In this document: one piece after another, positions 27,489 to 40,399 of the stretch
Position numbering within the stretch: the first letter of the stretch is position 1
Layout of the letters: every line of letters starts with the position of its first letter
NCBI GenBank assembly: GCA_000499405.2
Contig: HG738137.1
Location: 17,196,581-17,260,580 of the forward strand
DNA: 64,000 bases
Origin: Onchocerca volvulus
Taxonomy: Eukaryota; Nematoda; Chromadorea; Rhabditida; Onchocercidae
Direction: 5' to 3'
Notes under the pieces: model-generated
What the model saw: the letters and a program-made list of their open reading frames with translations, nothing else
Databases searched by the model: none
What the model was told of the DNA's origin: nothing
Program-made: the position numbers and the translations under genes

Positions 27489-30400
27489 TTAAACGAAATT
27501 GACAAATATTTTCATTTGTTTGATGTTTTGATATTTGAGCACGCTCATTTCATTGAACAATTCAAATTATCATAATTGTTGATTTAACGTATTAGTGATG
27601 ATAGGAAATGTTGTGATAAACCAGATGTTTACCAAATTGTTGTCTTCGTTTTAAACAATACATTTCATCAAACTTTGATGTTTTATTTTTGAAAAAGAAT
27701 TCCTTTCCACTTGCTTTCATCAAAATCAAAAGATAAAATTAAAAATTGATTGCTTTCATTATCAGCAAACATACTGATACATTGATTATTTTGTCATTTT
27801 CTTTTTTTTTGCTATCATCAATTACTAATATATAATGATTAAAATTGGAAATGATTAATTCGAAAACTTTAATTTATATGCATTTTTCAAATACAAACTA
27901 TTCTATTGCAAAATAATCATTGTTAAATTTCTTATTTCTTACTTTACTTTTAAATGTAAGACTTTGTTTGTTCCTGAAAGTTACGAAAAGGAAATGAAAA
28001 AAATGAAATCCTGTTTTTGTATTTTTGTTTGCAGCGTTCCCTTAAAATAAATTTAAATTTTTGTTTGCCGGAGGTTGAGAAAAAATTGAAAAAGCATTTA
28101 AGCTTACTCTTATTAAACTGATATTTTATTTACATTTCACAGAATTAAGTAAACGATTAAAGAAATGAATGGATTAAAAATGGAAAAATTTTTGGATAGT
28201 AAACAAATGATTGATTGGAATGATTCATTATTATTTTTGATAACAAAATATATAATTATATCAATATTAACTAATAAATCCGGCAATGATAATGATTATT
28301 CTATAAAAAATTTATTCGAAAAAAAAGTTATGAACTCATTATTGTTGCATTAAAGTGTGAGAAAAAAAAAATTAAAAAATTTTTTATTATCAGCAAAAAA
28401 TTTAAAAATTGCAATTCTAAATTAAATTTTGTAAAATTTTATTGAAAACATTTGAATGTAATTAGACAAAATATTTGACATAATAATTGGCAATGAAGGA
28501 GTTAACACATCTATGTATGGATAATTATATTAATTAACAACAATTACATTAATTAACAAAGTTGTTGAATATATTTTGATATTTATGCCAACAATTTGTT
28601 TTATTCCATTTTATTGATAAATTTAAATTTTTCGCATTTGAAACAATTTATTTGCGAATATTTTATTAGTTATAATAATTTCACATATTTTCAACCAAAA
28701 AAGTTTTTAAATTATTGAATCATATTTCGAAAACAATACAAAATATATGTAATTATATATATATATATATAAAAACTTTCAGATTGAGATTTTTGCAAAA
28801 AAAATAAAAATGAAAAAGATTTATAACATAAAATAAGTTATTATTTTATTGTACTACTGGATGTGTCTTCAAAATATATAACTTATTTAAAGTTAATAAT
28901 CGTTACTGACGTGATATTCTTTTCAAGTTGTTTGTTGGTTTTTTTAAATTCTAGACTGATTGAATTCTCATTTTCTACTTTCTCACTTGGATTATTGAAG
29001 AAATTTCTACGAAAGACTAGTCCGGTGATACATTTGAAGGTGATTATATCACACAAAGGCAAGTAAATAATAATAAAAAAAAAAAAATAAAGGAAAAAAT
29101 TAGTTTACTTAATGTATTTATTTTTGAGAGAAGGAATATAAAAAGACTTTCGTTTTATGCCATTTGATAAATACTGTCACAAAATGTCACCCAGTTTGTA
29201 CCGTAACCAAATTATATTTTTCAGAAAATTTATCAAATTGAGCCATTTTTTCATTTTTTTTCATCCTTCTCAAATAAATGTCCCTCTCAAATAAGATATA
29301 TTTAAAGAAAATAACTAGGCAAATTTAAACAACTCTTGATTGTATTTAATTATTTCGCGATTAATTTAATTAGTAATTTTTTATTTTTTACAAATTTATT
29401 TTAATTCCATTCATTTTATTGTCAGAATCTTTTTTTGTATTTTATATTTACAGGTAAAATAAATATCTTCAATTTCATTCTTCTCTTAAATTTATATTAA
29501 AAAATAATGTTCTGATTTAAGCTATTATTTAAAAAAAACATTCTTTTATTCATTTAATTTTTTCATTTAATTTAATTTAATTTAATTTATAACTGTTTAA
29601 AATTGAGTAACAGAAAAGGAATTTTACTTAAATGAATATTTTTTTATTATTGAATGAAATCATTGGTATGATAAACGATTCTTCTTCCTGTAACTTTCAT
29701 TTTCTGAAATTTCACATCATACTGCCTTAATAATATTAAATATTTCTGAGAGAAAATTTTTAACGAAAACAGAAAAAATTATATTTATATGTTGAAAAGT
29801 TCATGATTCATAACGCAAACTAAAAATTAATGATGATTTGGAAAATTTGAAAAAAAAAATAAAGGAAGCAATAATCGAAATAAAAAATGATTTCACAAGT
29901 TTAATAATATTTTTACAATAAAAATTATTTTAATAATAAAAAGGAAGCAAATATTTAATAAATTTTGTTTTTGCTACAAGTGAATATATCACTTTTGCTA
30001 TTATTTTTATTATTATTTATTGTTATTGTTGTTACTATTATTGTTGCGACTGTGAAAAATTGAAAAAAAATCAATTGAAAATTTGGAAAAAAAAAAGCAA
30101 ACGGATTGATTGAATTTAAGACATATAAATGTCTGATTTAATTATTATTATTATAATAAATTAATTCAAATTAATAAATCATTATAATATTAATATGATT
30201 AGTCTTTTTTTAATACAAAAATTATTCAAAAAAAAGAAAAATTTGAAAAGAAAAACATTTCCTTATGAATATATTTCATATATCAAAAATGGATATGTCA
30301 AGAAAGTTCTTTTTTTAGTTGTCATATTATGATGTATTGGATTCAATGTTTCAAAAATTAGCGACCATATTTAGCAAAAATTTAATTGTTTTAAAATGTA

Positions 30401-32717
30401 ACAAAAAAAATGATTCATTCCGAGATTGTATAATATGTTAGCTTGGTATTGCAACAAAAATGAAATATTCCTGTTTTTAGCAACTGCTTTATGTAGAAAT
30501 TTGTATGAAAAGAAAATTTTCAGCATTTTTTTTTTCAATTTTTTTGTTTACTTTTTTTTTTTTTTTTTTTTTATAAAAATTGTGTTATTTAAGAAGTTTT
30601 TTTTTTTTGTCAAAGTTTATTATCAGTGTAGGTTAATTTTTACTTCCTTCTTTCATACTTGCCTCTATTTTACTTTTACCTTTTTTTCATTTAAAAAAAA
30701 AAAAAGAAAGATTAGCAAAACTATATTTAGAAGATTGAGTACTTCGAATGAAATAAGTTTACGAGTAAGATATTCGAGTATTATTGGGTATAAGATATCA
30801 CAAACACGAAAGATGAAAGATGCAGCTATTACAGTTATTTTAATTATTTTACTAAAATTCCAAAAATTAAACTTTCATCGATAAATTCAACTCAACTCTT
30901 TTCACGCTTTACGACGATTTTGATAAACAAATAAATTATTCATTAAAATCATTGTGAAGCATGAAATGAGTATTCTAAATTTAAATTTATCAGATGATTT
31001 CATTTATTCCTATTGGTTTTTTAAATGTTCCATCGTAATTTCTAATTGAGAATTCATATGTTAGAAATTTATTTCTTTTTTTTAATTGTTTTTTTTTTTT
31101 CATTAAAAATTTATCTTCATTTGCTTTTACATTGATAGAAAAGAACAAAAAAGAAAAACTTCTACATCGATTCTTATCTCATGTTTGATATTGCAATAAT
31201 CATTTAAAGAATTATTTCGTTATTTTCTTATCTTGTCTATAATACACACATGCAAATCTTTAATTTTAAGTTTTATATTAATATAATTAAAAGTTTAAAA
31301 TTTCCCGCTAATAATAATAATGAGTATTGTTGTTAATTTTACTAATTACGATTGCGCAATAGCATTAATTACATCAATCAATCACTGTCAGATTTTTTTT
31401 TTTTTTTTTGAAATTTAATCAAAGAAAAAATGATTCCATGTGTTAAATTTATATGTATTAATATAATAAAACTCTATTTTTTTCGTTTTCATCTCAGTTG
31501 TTAAAATTTAAAAATTACTCTTTAAAATAGCAATGATCCGAAACAGGAAAATTAACAAAACTAGTTTTCATATGCTGTAAATTGTTCAGGATAATTTTGG
31601 CAAATCTTTTTTTTTTATTTTTTTAGAAGATAGAGTTACTTAACAATTAACATCTTTTTGATTAGCAATAGTAATGTATGTTTAAAAGTTTTGAGAAATA
31701 AAATATAACAAAAAAAAAAAAAGTGACTTTGTTTTCTTGTATAAAAACTATTGATTGAAAGTTTCGCGAAATATTTGGAATTAACATTTCTTATATTTAA
31801 ACAATTTCAAAATTACGATTAATTTAAGCAAACATATGAGCTTTCGTTAAGCAATTATAAAAAGAGAAATTGAATACTAAAAAAAAAACTCAATAAATTA
31901 GAGAAAGAAATTTAGTTTTTTCGAAAGTTAATGATTACTAGCTAAATCATTCCTTATTTATCGTTTTAACAATCTAATATATTTCAAATTTTTGTACTAT
32001 AATGAGTGAAACAATTAGCGAAGACAATATTGTGAATTGTAAAATTATAGAAATGAATAAATTAATTAAAAGAATTTAATTGCTTGCAATCAAGAATTTT
32101 CCAGCAAGTCTTGCACAATAAAAGTTTATAAATTTTCTTGGATAAATTTTCAAGAATAAAGTAAAGAATCTTAAAAGATTATGAAAAAAGCATCTGTACA
32201 TGTTCAGCTTTTAAAATGAAAAACTTATGTGTGCATATTTTCTCAGAAAAACATAAATTCAAATTCAAATTTCAAACGTTCCAAATCAATGGTGATAAGA
32301 TCCTACTGTTGTTATCACAAAAATCTAATGTAATTTATTCATAATTTAGAATATCAAAAATCTAAAAAAAAAAAAGATAAACAAATGATAAAGATTATGG
32401 AAAAGAGCAATTTGAATCATATTTATATTTAATGAAAACATTTGTTTGCATATGTTTATGATTAAAATGTGAAAGTTAAGCCATGTTAATTTATGTATAT
32501 CTTTTAAGGGAAATTAATGTGCTGTATAAATAATTGAATTATTTTCATTTTCTTCATAACTATTTATAGTTATAATTAAACATTTCATGTTATTTCTGTT
32601 ATATCATTTGCTTATTTAATTATTAAATTGAACTTAATTTGATTAAAATTTTAAATGATTAATTTTTTTTTTTTTTTGTTTTAATTGATATTAATTAATG
32701 AAGCATTGATTTTCAGG

Positions 32718-35700
32718 ATGATTCGAATAATACCAACAGTAAGTGAAATAGTCACCAATCATGTCGCAATGGAAGATTTTGCTAAAAAAAGTCATGAAAT
32801 TTTAAAAAATCAAAAACAATCTAAAAAATCGATAATTTATCACAAAATTGGCTATTTTTTTACGATGCGTATGATGATTGCTGTATTAATGTCATCATGT
32901 TTAATGGCATTATCAGTGACAACAACAAATCTTGCTGGATCGCTTGTTTGTATGGTGATAAAAGATGATGAAAAAATGACTAATTTACAAACTAAACGGT
33001 AATTTTAATTCTTTTTTTTTTTTGTTTTTAAATCAAATAATCGTTCAAAAATTTAAAAAAAGAAGAATCAAATACAGTTTCTTAGGAATAAACTATTATG
33101 ATGAAAATTTTTCATTTATTGAGCATTTTTTTTCAGATTTTCATTTTAAATTAAATATAATTTTCGTAATCATTCAAATAAGAATCTATGTTTACTAACT
33201 ATGTCCAATACTTGATATAATTATTCGTAACAATTATCTACTAATAAAAAATTATAATATATTAATATAAAACAAAACGATTACAACAAATTATTTGATA
33301 TATAAGTACTGAAAATTTTCTTTGTTGAAAATTTTAAGTCATCTAAAAATTATACATTTACAAAAATCATTCAATTATTCAATGATACTCAAAATTTTAA
33401 CCATAGCACAATTGAATTAAGCGCATGATTAGATTAATTTTAGAATTCCATTTAATTCGAATTTTCTTCTCTTTTCAAAAAGAAATTTAAAAAGTGCAAA
33501 ATTGAAACAAGTATTTGAGTACCAACTATGAACTATGAACACAGATGATGAATTTGTAATTATTTCGGTCGAAGTTAATATGAAAGTATTCGAATAAATT
33601 GTATCTTTTCTCTTTTTTCGTTTTTCTTTTTTTTCTTTTTCTTTTTTTCTTGAAAAACAAACATTTTAAGAAATTAAAACCAGTTAAGAAGCATAAAATG
33701 TACATCGACGAGAGTTGAAGAAAAACAAGATAGGATAAAATAAACAAAGTAAAAAATAAACAGAAAGTAAAAGATTGATAAATAATTAATAAACAAAGAT
33801 AAACAATTATTTAAAAGAAATATTTTATTTTATTAGAGAATAAAATAATTAAAATATAAAAATTAATTTGCCTTTAAAACAAGGAATCTTTTAAAATCGT
33901 TTTAAAAAATAAATCAATTTACACAAATATTTCTTGCAATTGTAATATATCTCAAATATTTCAAACTAATAATGTTTGAAAATTCTTTAAATAATTTGAA
34001 ATGAATTTAGTAAAACTTTTAAAATGTTTAAGATAATTTGATCTAACATAGAATTTTCATTGAAAATAAAATTTCTATATCCTAATTTTAGTAGTATGAC
34101 ATATACCTCATCTCATTATGATATTGAACTTGAAATTATGGCAATATTTAATTATAATTCAAAGTTTAAAATTATTTAAATTTATGATTAATAACTTTTC
34201 AGATTTCAAAATGCTATGGAAGAAGGAGTAAATAGTTCAGAGCGAATTTTACAACCATGTTTATCTAATTCAGTGCCAAATCATGAAATGAAATTAGCAA
34301 TTAATGATAAGCCTGATTTAGCTTATCTTCCGAGATCAAATGCTAATGATAAACAAACTTACATTGAGATACGATCTTGTTATGTTGATGAACGATTAAA
34401 TTGGACAATGCTTGAACAAGGTTTTTTTTTTTTTTTTCATTTTCCAACTAAATCAATCTTTTATGCAATAGTATCATTATTTTAATTGATATAATATTGA
34501 ATATCTAATTTAATTATTTAACATTCTATAAAAATTACAGATAATTATTAAATTATTTTTTAATTTTATTATAAAATTATAATTTTTGAAAAATGAAAAA
34601 TATTTAAGAACAATTAATAATTTTTATTTTTTTGAGGTATGGTATTATGTGCCCAGAATATTGGATCACTTTTCATGCTTATAATTGGCCCACAAGCCGA
34701 TCGTTTAAATGGCAAATGGACAGTTGCTGTGGCACTTTTTGTGACAATTATTAGTAATATAATATTACCACTTTTAGCCGCAAAACATTTCATTTTCGCA
34801 ATTATTGCACGAATTCTTTGCGGTATCGCAGATGCTTTTCTTACACCATCAATTAGCTCAATGATCGTTCGATGGTTTCCACCGAAGGAACGATCATTTG
34901 CTATCGGATTTATTACTGGTGGACGACAAATTGGTTTGAAATTTGCATTTTAAATTTCCAATTTTAAATTATTTTTCATTTTTTATATATGGATATTGAA
35001 TTTTAAATGTTTAAATAAAAAAATAATAGTTTATTTGATGATTAAAACATATTTTTGCATTCATTATAGATGTAGAATAATGCTAATGTTAGTGAGTTTC
35101 ATTAATTAATTGAATGAATTATTTTATTTGACTTTTTTCTTTTTTGTTCTTTTTTTTTAGTGAATAATCAAAAAAAAAAAAAAGAAAACAAAAAAAAGCG
35201 GAATAATGAAATTAAAGATCAAATAATCAAACGAAAAAAAGTAAGAATGAAAAATCAACCTCGAGATATTTTCCAAATGCAAAATTTGAAAAAAATTGCA
35301 GAAAAACAAAATTAAGAAATGATTCATTTTGAAAACATCATTTCTGAATAATTTTTATTGTTATTTATATTTTTGTTTTTCTTTATTGCTATTTTTTCTT
35401 CATCTTTTGAAAATATTCTAAAAATTTTTGTTTATGTTTATTTAATTTGTAACGGAAGCTTTAATTAACATAATTAATATATTTAATTAATATAGGAAAT
35501 CATAATTGGTTTGTTTTCAGGAAGTTTGCTAATTTTACCAGTGGCTGGATGGGTCTGTCTTAAAAAAGATACATTCGGTGGTTGGAAATTTACATTTTAT
35601 ATTTCGGCATTAATTGCTACACTTATGTTGATTGTCTGGTTGATTATGTCAGCTGATAAACCATCGAAGCATTTTTGTGTAAAAAATGAAGAAAAGATGT

Positions 35701-37733
35701 ATATTTTGAGAAAAATTAGTGAAGAATCATTGGGGAAGGTAATTGTTTGATTTTTGATCATAAAATAGAAAATATTCTAAATTGATCAAAAAATATTCTA
35801 AAAAAAACGAAATTTCTTATCAATTCCAAAAGTTAACATGGTTATTATATTGAAATTTTAATGGATGTAAAATTTTTGATAATAAAGGCTTTTTCATAAA
35901 TATTTTATTGTTCGGAAATTAATAACGAATTAACGATAAAATTATTAGTGTTATTTTGATTTGTTGAATTTCAAACCACTTTTTTTTTACTTGATAGAAT
36001 AATTTTTAAACAAAATTTTTAAAAAAATATCACTTCTTTCGATAATTCAATTTTTTTTTTTTTGAATGCAAAATAACTAAATTGGAAATTTGTAACAAAT
36101 TACCTGAATTTATTGTTTTATTAGAGGAAAGAACGAAAAAATACGCCATGGAAGCAATTGTTGATTTCTCGTCCATTTATTGTAGGAATATTGGCAGTGG
36201 TTTGTCAAGAATATCCGCTTGTTATCACTACAACAGTAAGATAGCAACTAATCACTTTTTATTTTAATTTTAAATTACAAAAACATATATTTATGAAAAA
36301 TATAAAAATCTGAGAAAAAATGTAGCATATAATATCTAATTTTTAATCATAAAAATTTTAACATTTAACAAAAAACGCAACATAAAACATAAAAATTTTT
36401 TATCAATAAATTAATCATTAATTTTTGACCTTTAATAAGAAATTTATTTTTTTTTATTTTGCTAAAATTTTTTTTTATTGTTAAACAAAGTATTATTTTT
36501 CAAAGGTTTATTAAATTTTAGTAAATAACTTTTTAAAAAATATAAAATATAGAAAAAAAAAGAATGTAACATATAACGCATAACATACTTTTTTATTGAT
36601 AAATAATAATTATTTTTTTTTTTTGAAAAATTATTACACTTTAAATTATTTTTTGAAAATTATTTTTGAAAATTAATACACTTTAAAAAATAATAATTTT
36701 TTTTATTATGTTAATCAATTCTTTTTATCATTATGTTTTTATGTAATAGATATTTTAAAAAAATGTAATTTATATGTTTGAAAGATATTAAATGTGACAA
36801 TTAACACAATATTTGAAGAATTTAACAGAAAAAAAAAAGTTTTATTTTCTCTAATTTTTAACAGAAAAATGTAAAATTAATTGATTACCAATTTTTACGA
36901 AAAAAATGCTTCATCTATCGAATGTTGGATAATTATTATTAATCAATAATTATTATTCGTAATTTTTGGAAAGATTTTCAAAGTAATTTGAAGAATTTAA
37001 AAAAAAAAAAGTTTTTTTTTCTAATTTTTAATAGAAAAATGTAATATAAATGATTTTAGTTATTGCCAATTTATATGAAAGAAGTGCTTCATCTATCGGA
37101 TATTCGAAGTACCTTATATTCGGCATTACCTTTGCTAGCGCTCTGGATGAGCAAGAATTTGACCTCTTCGTTGTCCTCTTACTTGAGTACTCGAAAAACA
37201 GGTTGCTGTCTGGTTGGAAGGACAAGTTTGGTCAAATATTTCAACGGCATCGGTTCAGCTGGTCTTGCAATTGGTCTTCTCCTAATACCACTACTAAAAC
37301 ATAGTGTTCCTGCATTAATTGTTGTTTGTGCTGCAAATGCATTTGCTGGTAATTTCATTTGCATACTGCAAAATTTATCATCTATTCATTAATCGATTAT
37401 TATTATTATTTACAAATTTTTAAAAATATTTTTTCAAAGCAATAATTTATTTGTATTTCTTATCGATTAGATTATAATTAGTAAAATTTATTAATTTTGT
37501 AAAATTAAAATTAAAATTTTATCTCTTTGAAAATATTTAAGTTATAGTAATTTCAGGTTTACATACACCTGGTGTATTTACTGCTTTACTACAAATAGGT
37601 CCAGCATATACCGGTTCTATTACAGGCATTGCTTTTTCTGCTGGACATATAGCTAAGTTAGTTGTTAATTTATGTGCTTTGTAAATTTATAATTTAATAA
37701 ATTATCAACAAATACTATCTCTAAGATAGCTTG

Positions 37734-37767
<34 letters not shown>

Positions 37768-38373
37768 TGAAAAGTAATAAATTTGAAATTGCTTTAACAA
37801 TTAAAACATCTAAATTTTTAATAAAAATAAACTGACACTAATTATGGAATTAATTTCTGATATTAATTTAATCTCAATGCTTCATTTTTCTCGCTCTATC
37901 ATCTTAAAACGATGATGCCAGGGCTTACCAAAATATATACCATCAAGATTATATCCGGAAAATTGATCTCGAATTACAGGAAATTTAGTCCATGTTAAAC
38001 AAACATCTCATCATCATTGATCCTTAACTTAGAAAATATTAGCAAATACAAAATTAAGTAAAAAATTAGGTATGATAAGTTTTAAAATTATTTAAAATTT
38101 ATTTAATAAATGTAATATGATTTAAGTATTGTGAATAAGCTCACAAATGGATTAATTCTACAATCCTGGTCCGGTTCGGCTGGTCAATGGAAACTTCTGT
38201 ATTCGATATCAGCAATTATTGCTTTCCTGCCTGTGATATTTTTTACACTTTGGGGTTCCGCTGATTTGCAACCTTGGGCAGTACCGAAACTTAAAGAATC
38301 AACCGTATCAAACAAGGAAGATGCTAGCAACAACAAAAAGAATTCCGAATTATCTACCAATGCATTTTGCTGA
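32718..38373 (+). CDS. SLC17-family MFS anion transporter
   Basis: Membrane carrier of 586 residues, related to sialin / vesicular glutamate / Na-phosphate type transporters. Exons: 32718-32998, 34203-34420, 34637-34933, 35521-35738, 36125-36235, 37060-37348, 37557-37656, 38127-38373; all phases agree, stop TGA 38371-38373. The start ATG lies one base after TTTTCAG, as for trans-splicing. The cytosolic N-terminus (~45 residues) precedes TM1 (MMIAVLMSSCLMALSVTTT), then a long polar TM1-TM2 loop with possible N-glycosylation sites (NSS, NWT). MFS motif A is present as GPQADRLNGKW. TM4 region RILCGIADAFLTPS and the following WFPPKERS are characteristic of SLC17, as is the mid-protein NTPWKQLLISRPF before TM7. 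The C-terminus reads WGSADLQPWA and then a polar tail. Substrate cannot be assigned from sequence. The last exon and exon 3 use AAG or GAG acceptors rather than CAG/TAG. Confidence 0.9.
36813..37106 (+). repeat. partial tandem duplication of the SLC17 exon 6 5' edge
   Basis: The unit at 36988-37106 contains TTTGAAGAATTTAA, a purine run, TCTAATTTTTAATAG, the exon 6 acceptor and its first ~45 coding bases (ATGAAAGAAGTGCTTCATCT). A diverged copy lies at 36813-36930, with the same order but an interrupted frame (ACGAAAAAAATGCTTCATCT) and no clean acceptor. The upstream copy therefore looks like a dead duplicate of intron plus exon edge. Confidence 0.7.
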
Positions 38374-39487
38374 AATATTTCCTACACCTGTTTAGGATTC
38401 ATTCATCAATTGTACCATTCATGTTCATTTTAATTCCACCATTTTTTGCCGCCCAAAATTGGAATTGAAGAGGCGAAAAAATGTATTTTAATTATTAAAT
38501 TATAATTAAAGGATTTTTTTTAGATTCAATCATTGTTTTTAGATATCTTTAAGTTTTAATTTTTTAATATATTCGGTAAATAAATAAATCCCACATTGTA
38601 TATTTATTCTTCTACCTCTCTTTCTATTTTTTTTTTTTTTCACGACAAATTTATCAGCGACTAACTACTAAATAAATGGACGATTCGAATCATTTAAGGG
38701 CTTTGACAATTTTTTGATTTATGAAATGCAATTTTAGGAGAATTTGAAAGTTGAAATATTAACAAAATTTTAAATTTTGACAGAAAAAAAGTGAATTTCT
38801 GAAATGCAAATTTAGAAGAATTTAAAAGTTGAAATATTTCACAAATTTTAAATTTTGACGAAAGAAAATTTCTTAACTCACAACATTTAAAACGAAAGAA
38901 ATAATGAAATAAAAATTCTGATTTGAATGAATTGACATTTAGATGTCTATACATTTGAATTAATAAATTTTAATTTCACTTCTCTTATATAAATATTTCG
39001 TTTTGTACTTATTTTTCAAAAAAAACATATATTAATTGTATGAACAACAAATACTGTGACAAATGATTGTTAATTCTTATCTACTATTCTTGAAAAATTA
39101 TTAAATTATGATACGATAGATGATTATTAATTCTCATCTACTATTGTTTATTAATTATTAGTTTAAATAATTAATTGTATATATTTGTTCAAATGTTGGT
39201 TATATTTTGTTTAGTTAGTAATGAATATATCGAATCGATCGTCATTTGTCATACTTTCTAAACAAATATCTCTTATAAGCGGGTCTATTTTTTTTTTTTT
39301 TTTTTGTCAGAATGAGTGATTCGTCAATTGTATTATTTTTATTCGATGAATCCCATAAATTGATATGCCTGCTTTTATATTGACTTCAAAACATTATAAT
39401 TAACAACGATAGTTGAAGTTATTGAGCAACCTTACAGCAAATATTGCAATTATAACCAACCTGAAATACTTCAAACTTAATGGCAGT
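38374..39487. other. SLC17 3' flank with a 78-bp tandem duplication
   Basis: No gene was found. AATAAATAAA at about 38577-38586 is a plausible poly(A) signal for SLC17, giving a ~200-base 3' UTR. Two diverged copies of a ~78-bp unit (GAAATGCA...TTTAGAAGAATTT...AATTTTAAATTTTGAC) sit at about 38719-38796 and 38797-38872. A shorter pair (GATTGTTAATTCTTATCTACTATT) recurs at 39063 and 39121. Confidence 0.6.
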
Positions 39488-39991
39488 AATTGTCAGCAAA
39501 TTTTCGGGGAAAGATCTTTTCATTCAAAATTTGATTCTTTTTGCTGTTGTGACTCCGCTAGATTAACTAGTAACTTTCATTGATTCTATATGATATTATA
39601 CAAAATCACGTTTTCAGAGGATACGAACAGTCGTTTGAATGCTCACTACGTTGTGATATTTCCGTTTATGACTATGGTTTCCCTCCAACACACAATTCAG
39701 CAAAAATTATCGCTCGTACTGTTGAATGATCGAATTGTCTCTGCCATTATATCTTCCTTGGAATTGAAATTTATTCCAACTGAATTAGTTGCCTAGCTCC
39801 GTGACCTTTTAAATTCTTGGGGGCTCCTTCTCTTAAGCTAAACTTATTTGAACTTGAACACATCGCTTGATGATTGGTTAATCTTATTTTGTTCATCTAT
39901 AAATCAGGCATATTTACTAAATGTTCATTTTTTCAGTTCAATAACTCCTTTGAAATTATCTTCGCACTTTTGATCTTTTAACATTCCGACA
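39488..39991 (-). repeat. left (3') LTR of BEL/Pao element
   Basis: This aligns along its length with 46576-47087. Shared phrases include TTTTCGG(G/A)GAAAGAT, GCTAGAT, GATATT(A/G)TACA, CACGTTT, AATTATCGCTCGT, AACTTATTTGAA and CCTTTGAAATTAT. Divergence is heavy, with many substitutions and small gaps, so the insertion is old. The outer boundary is approximate. Confidence 0.75.
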
Positions 39992-40399
39992 TAGATTTAA
40001 TTACATCTCTTGGCTTTTTGCCGACATTCTCGATTGAATAAGTCCAACACTTTCTTCAGCCACAGGTCATTTTCCGATAACATTCCTTATCCTTGAATGC
40101 TATATTTTCATTTGAATCCATAGTTATTTCCTTCGTTCTTTCGGATTTTCTCTGTCACTTTTCCGAGTTATTCTCCATTTCTCCATCCATACTCATTGTG
40201 TTATCGACTTCGAAGGAACACAGCACATTTATTGGCCTTGTGAAAAAATTCCCATTGAGAATTTATATTTATGCAACTCTTACTATTCCATTTTCAACTC
40301 TTTTGAATTCCTTTATCTTCGCTAATTTCCACAGATCTCAACAATTTTCTACTTCATCTATTACTACAATTTCTTCTACTTTTGCGTTTGGTCGTTTGA

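Larger units (their letters stand above)
22301..32716. other. 10.4 kb AT-rich intergenic region, no secure gene
   Basis: Both strands were read for exons. Only short AT-rich open frames occur and none shows a family signature. Two plus-strand stretches have slightly coding-like composition: 28863-29066 (after an acceptor-like TTCTAG at 28954) and about 30720-30880; neither connects to a recognisable gene. The region holds poly-A/T tracts, a perfect 16-bp hairpin at 27453-27488, a diverged ~130-bp tandem pair at 24624-24855, another near 23958-24122, and an ATT microsatellite. The last part is presumably the SLC17 promoter. Confidence 0.5.

Noticed and set aside
30426..30884. 152-codon plus-strand open frame
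   Set aside because: Most of it is poly-Phe from T runs. Only the last ~50 codons look coding-like and no splice partners or homology were recognised.
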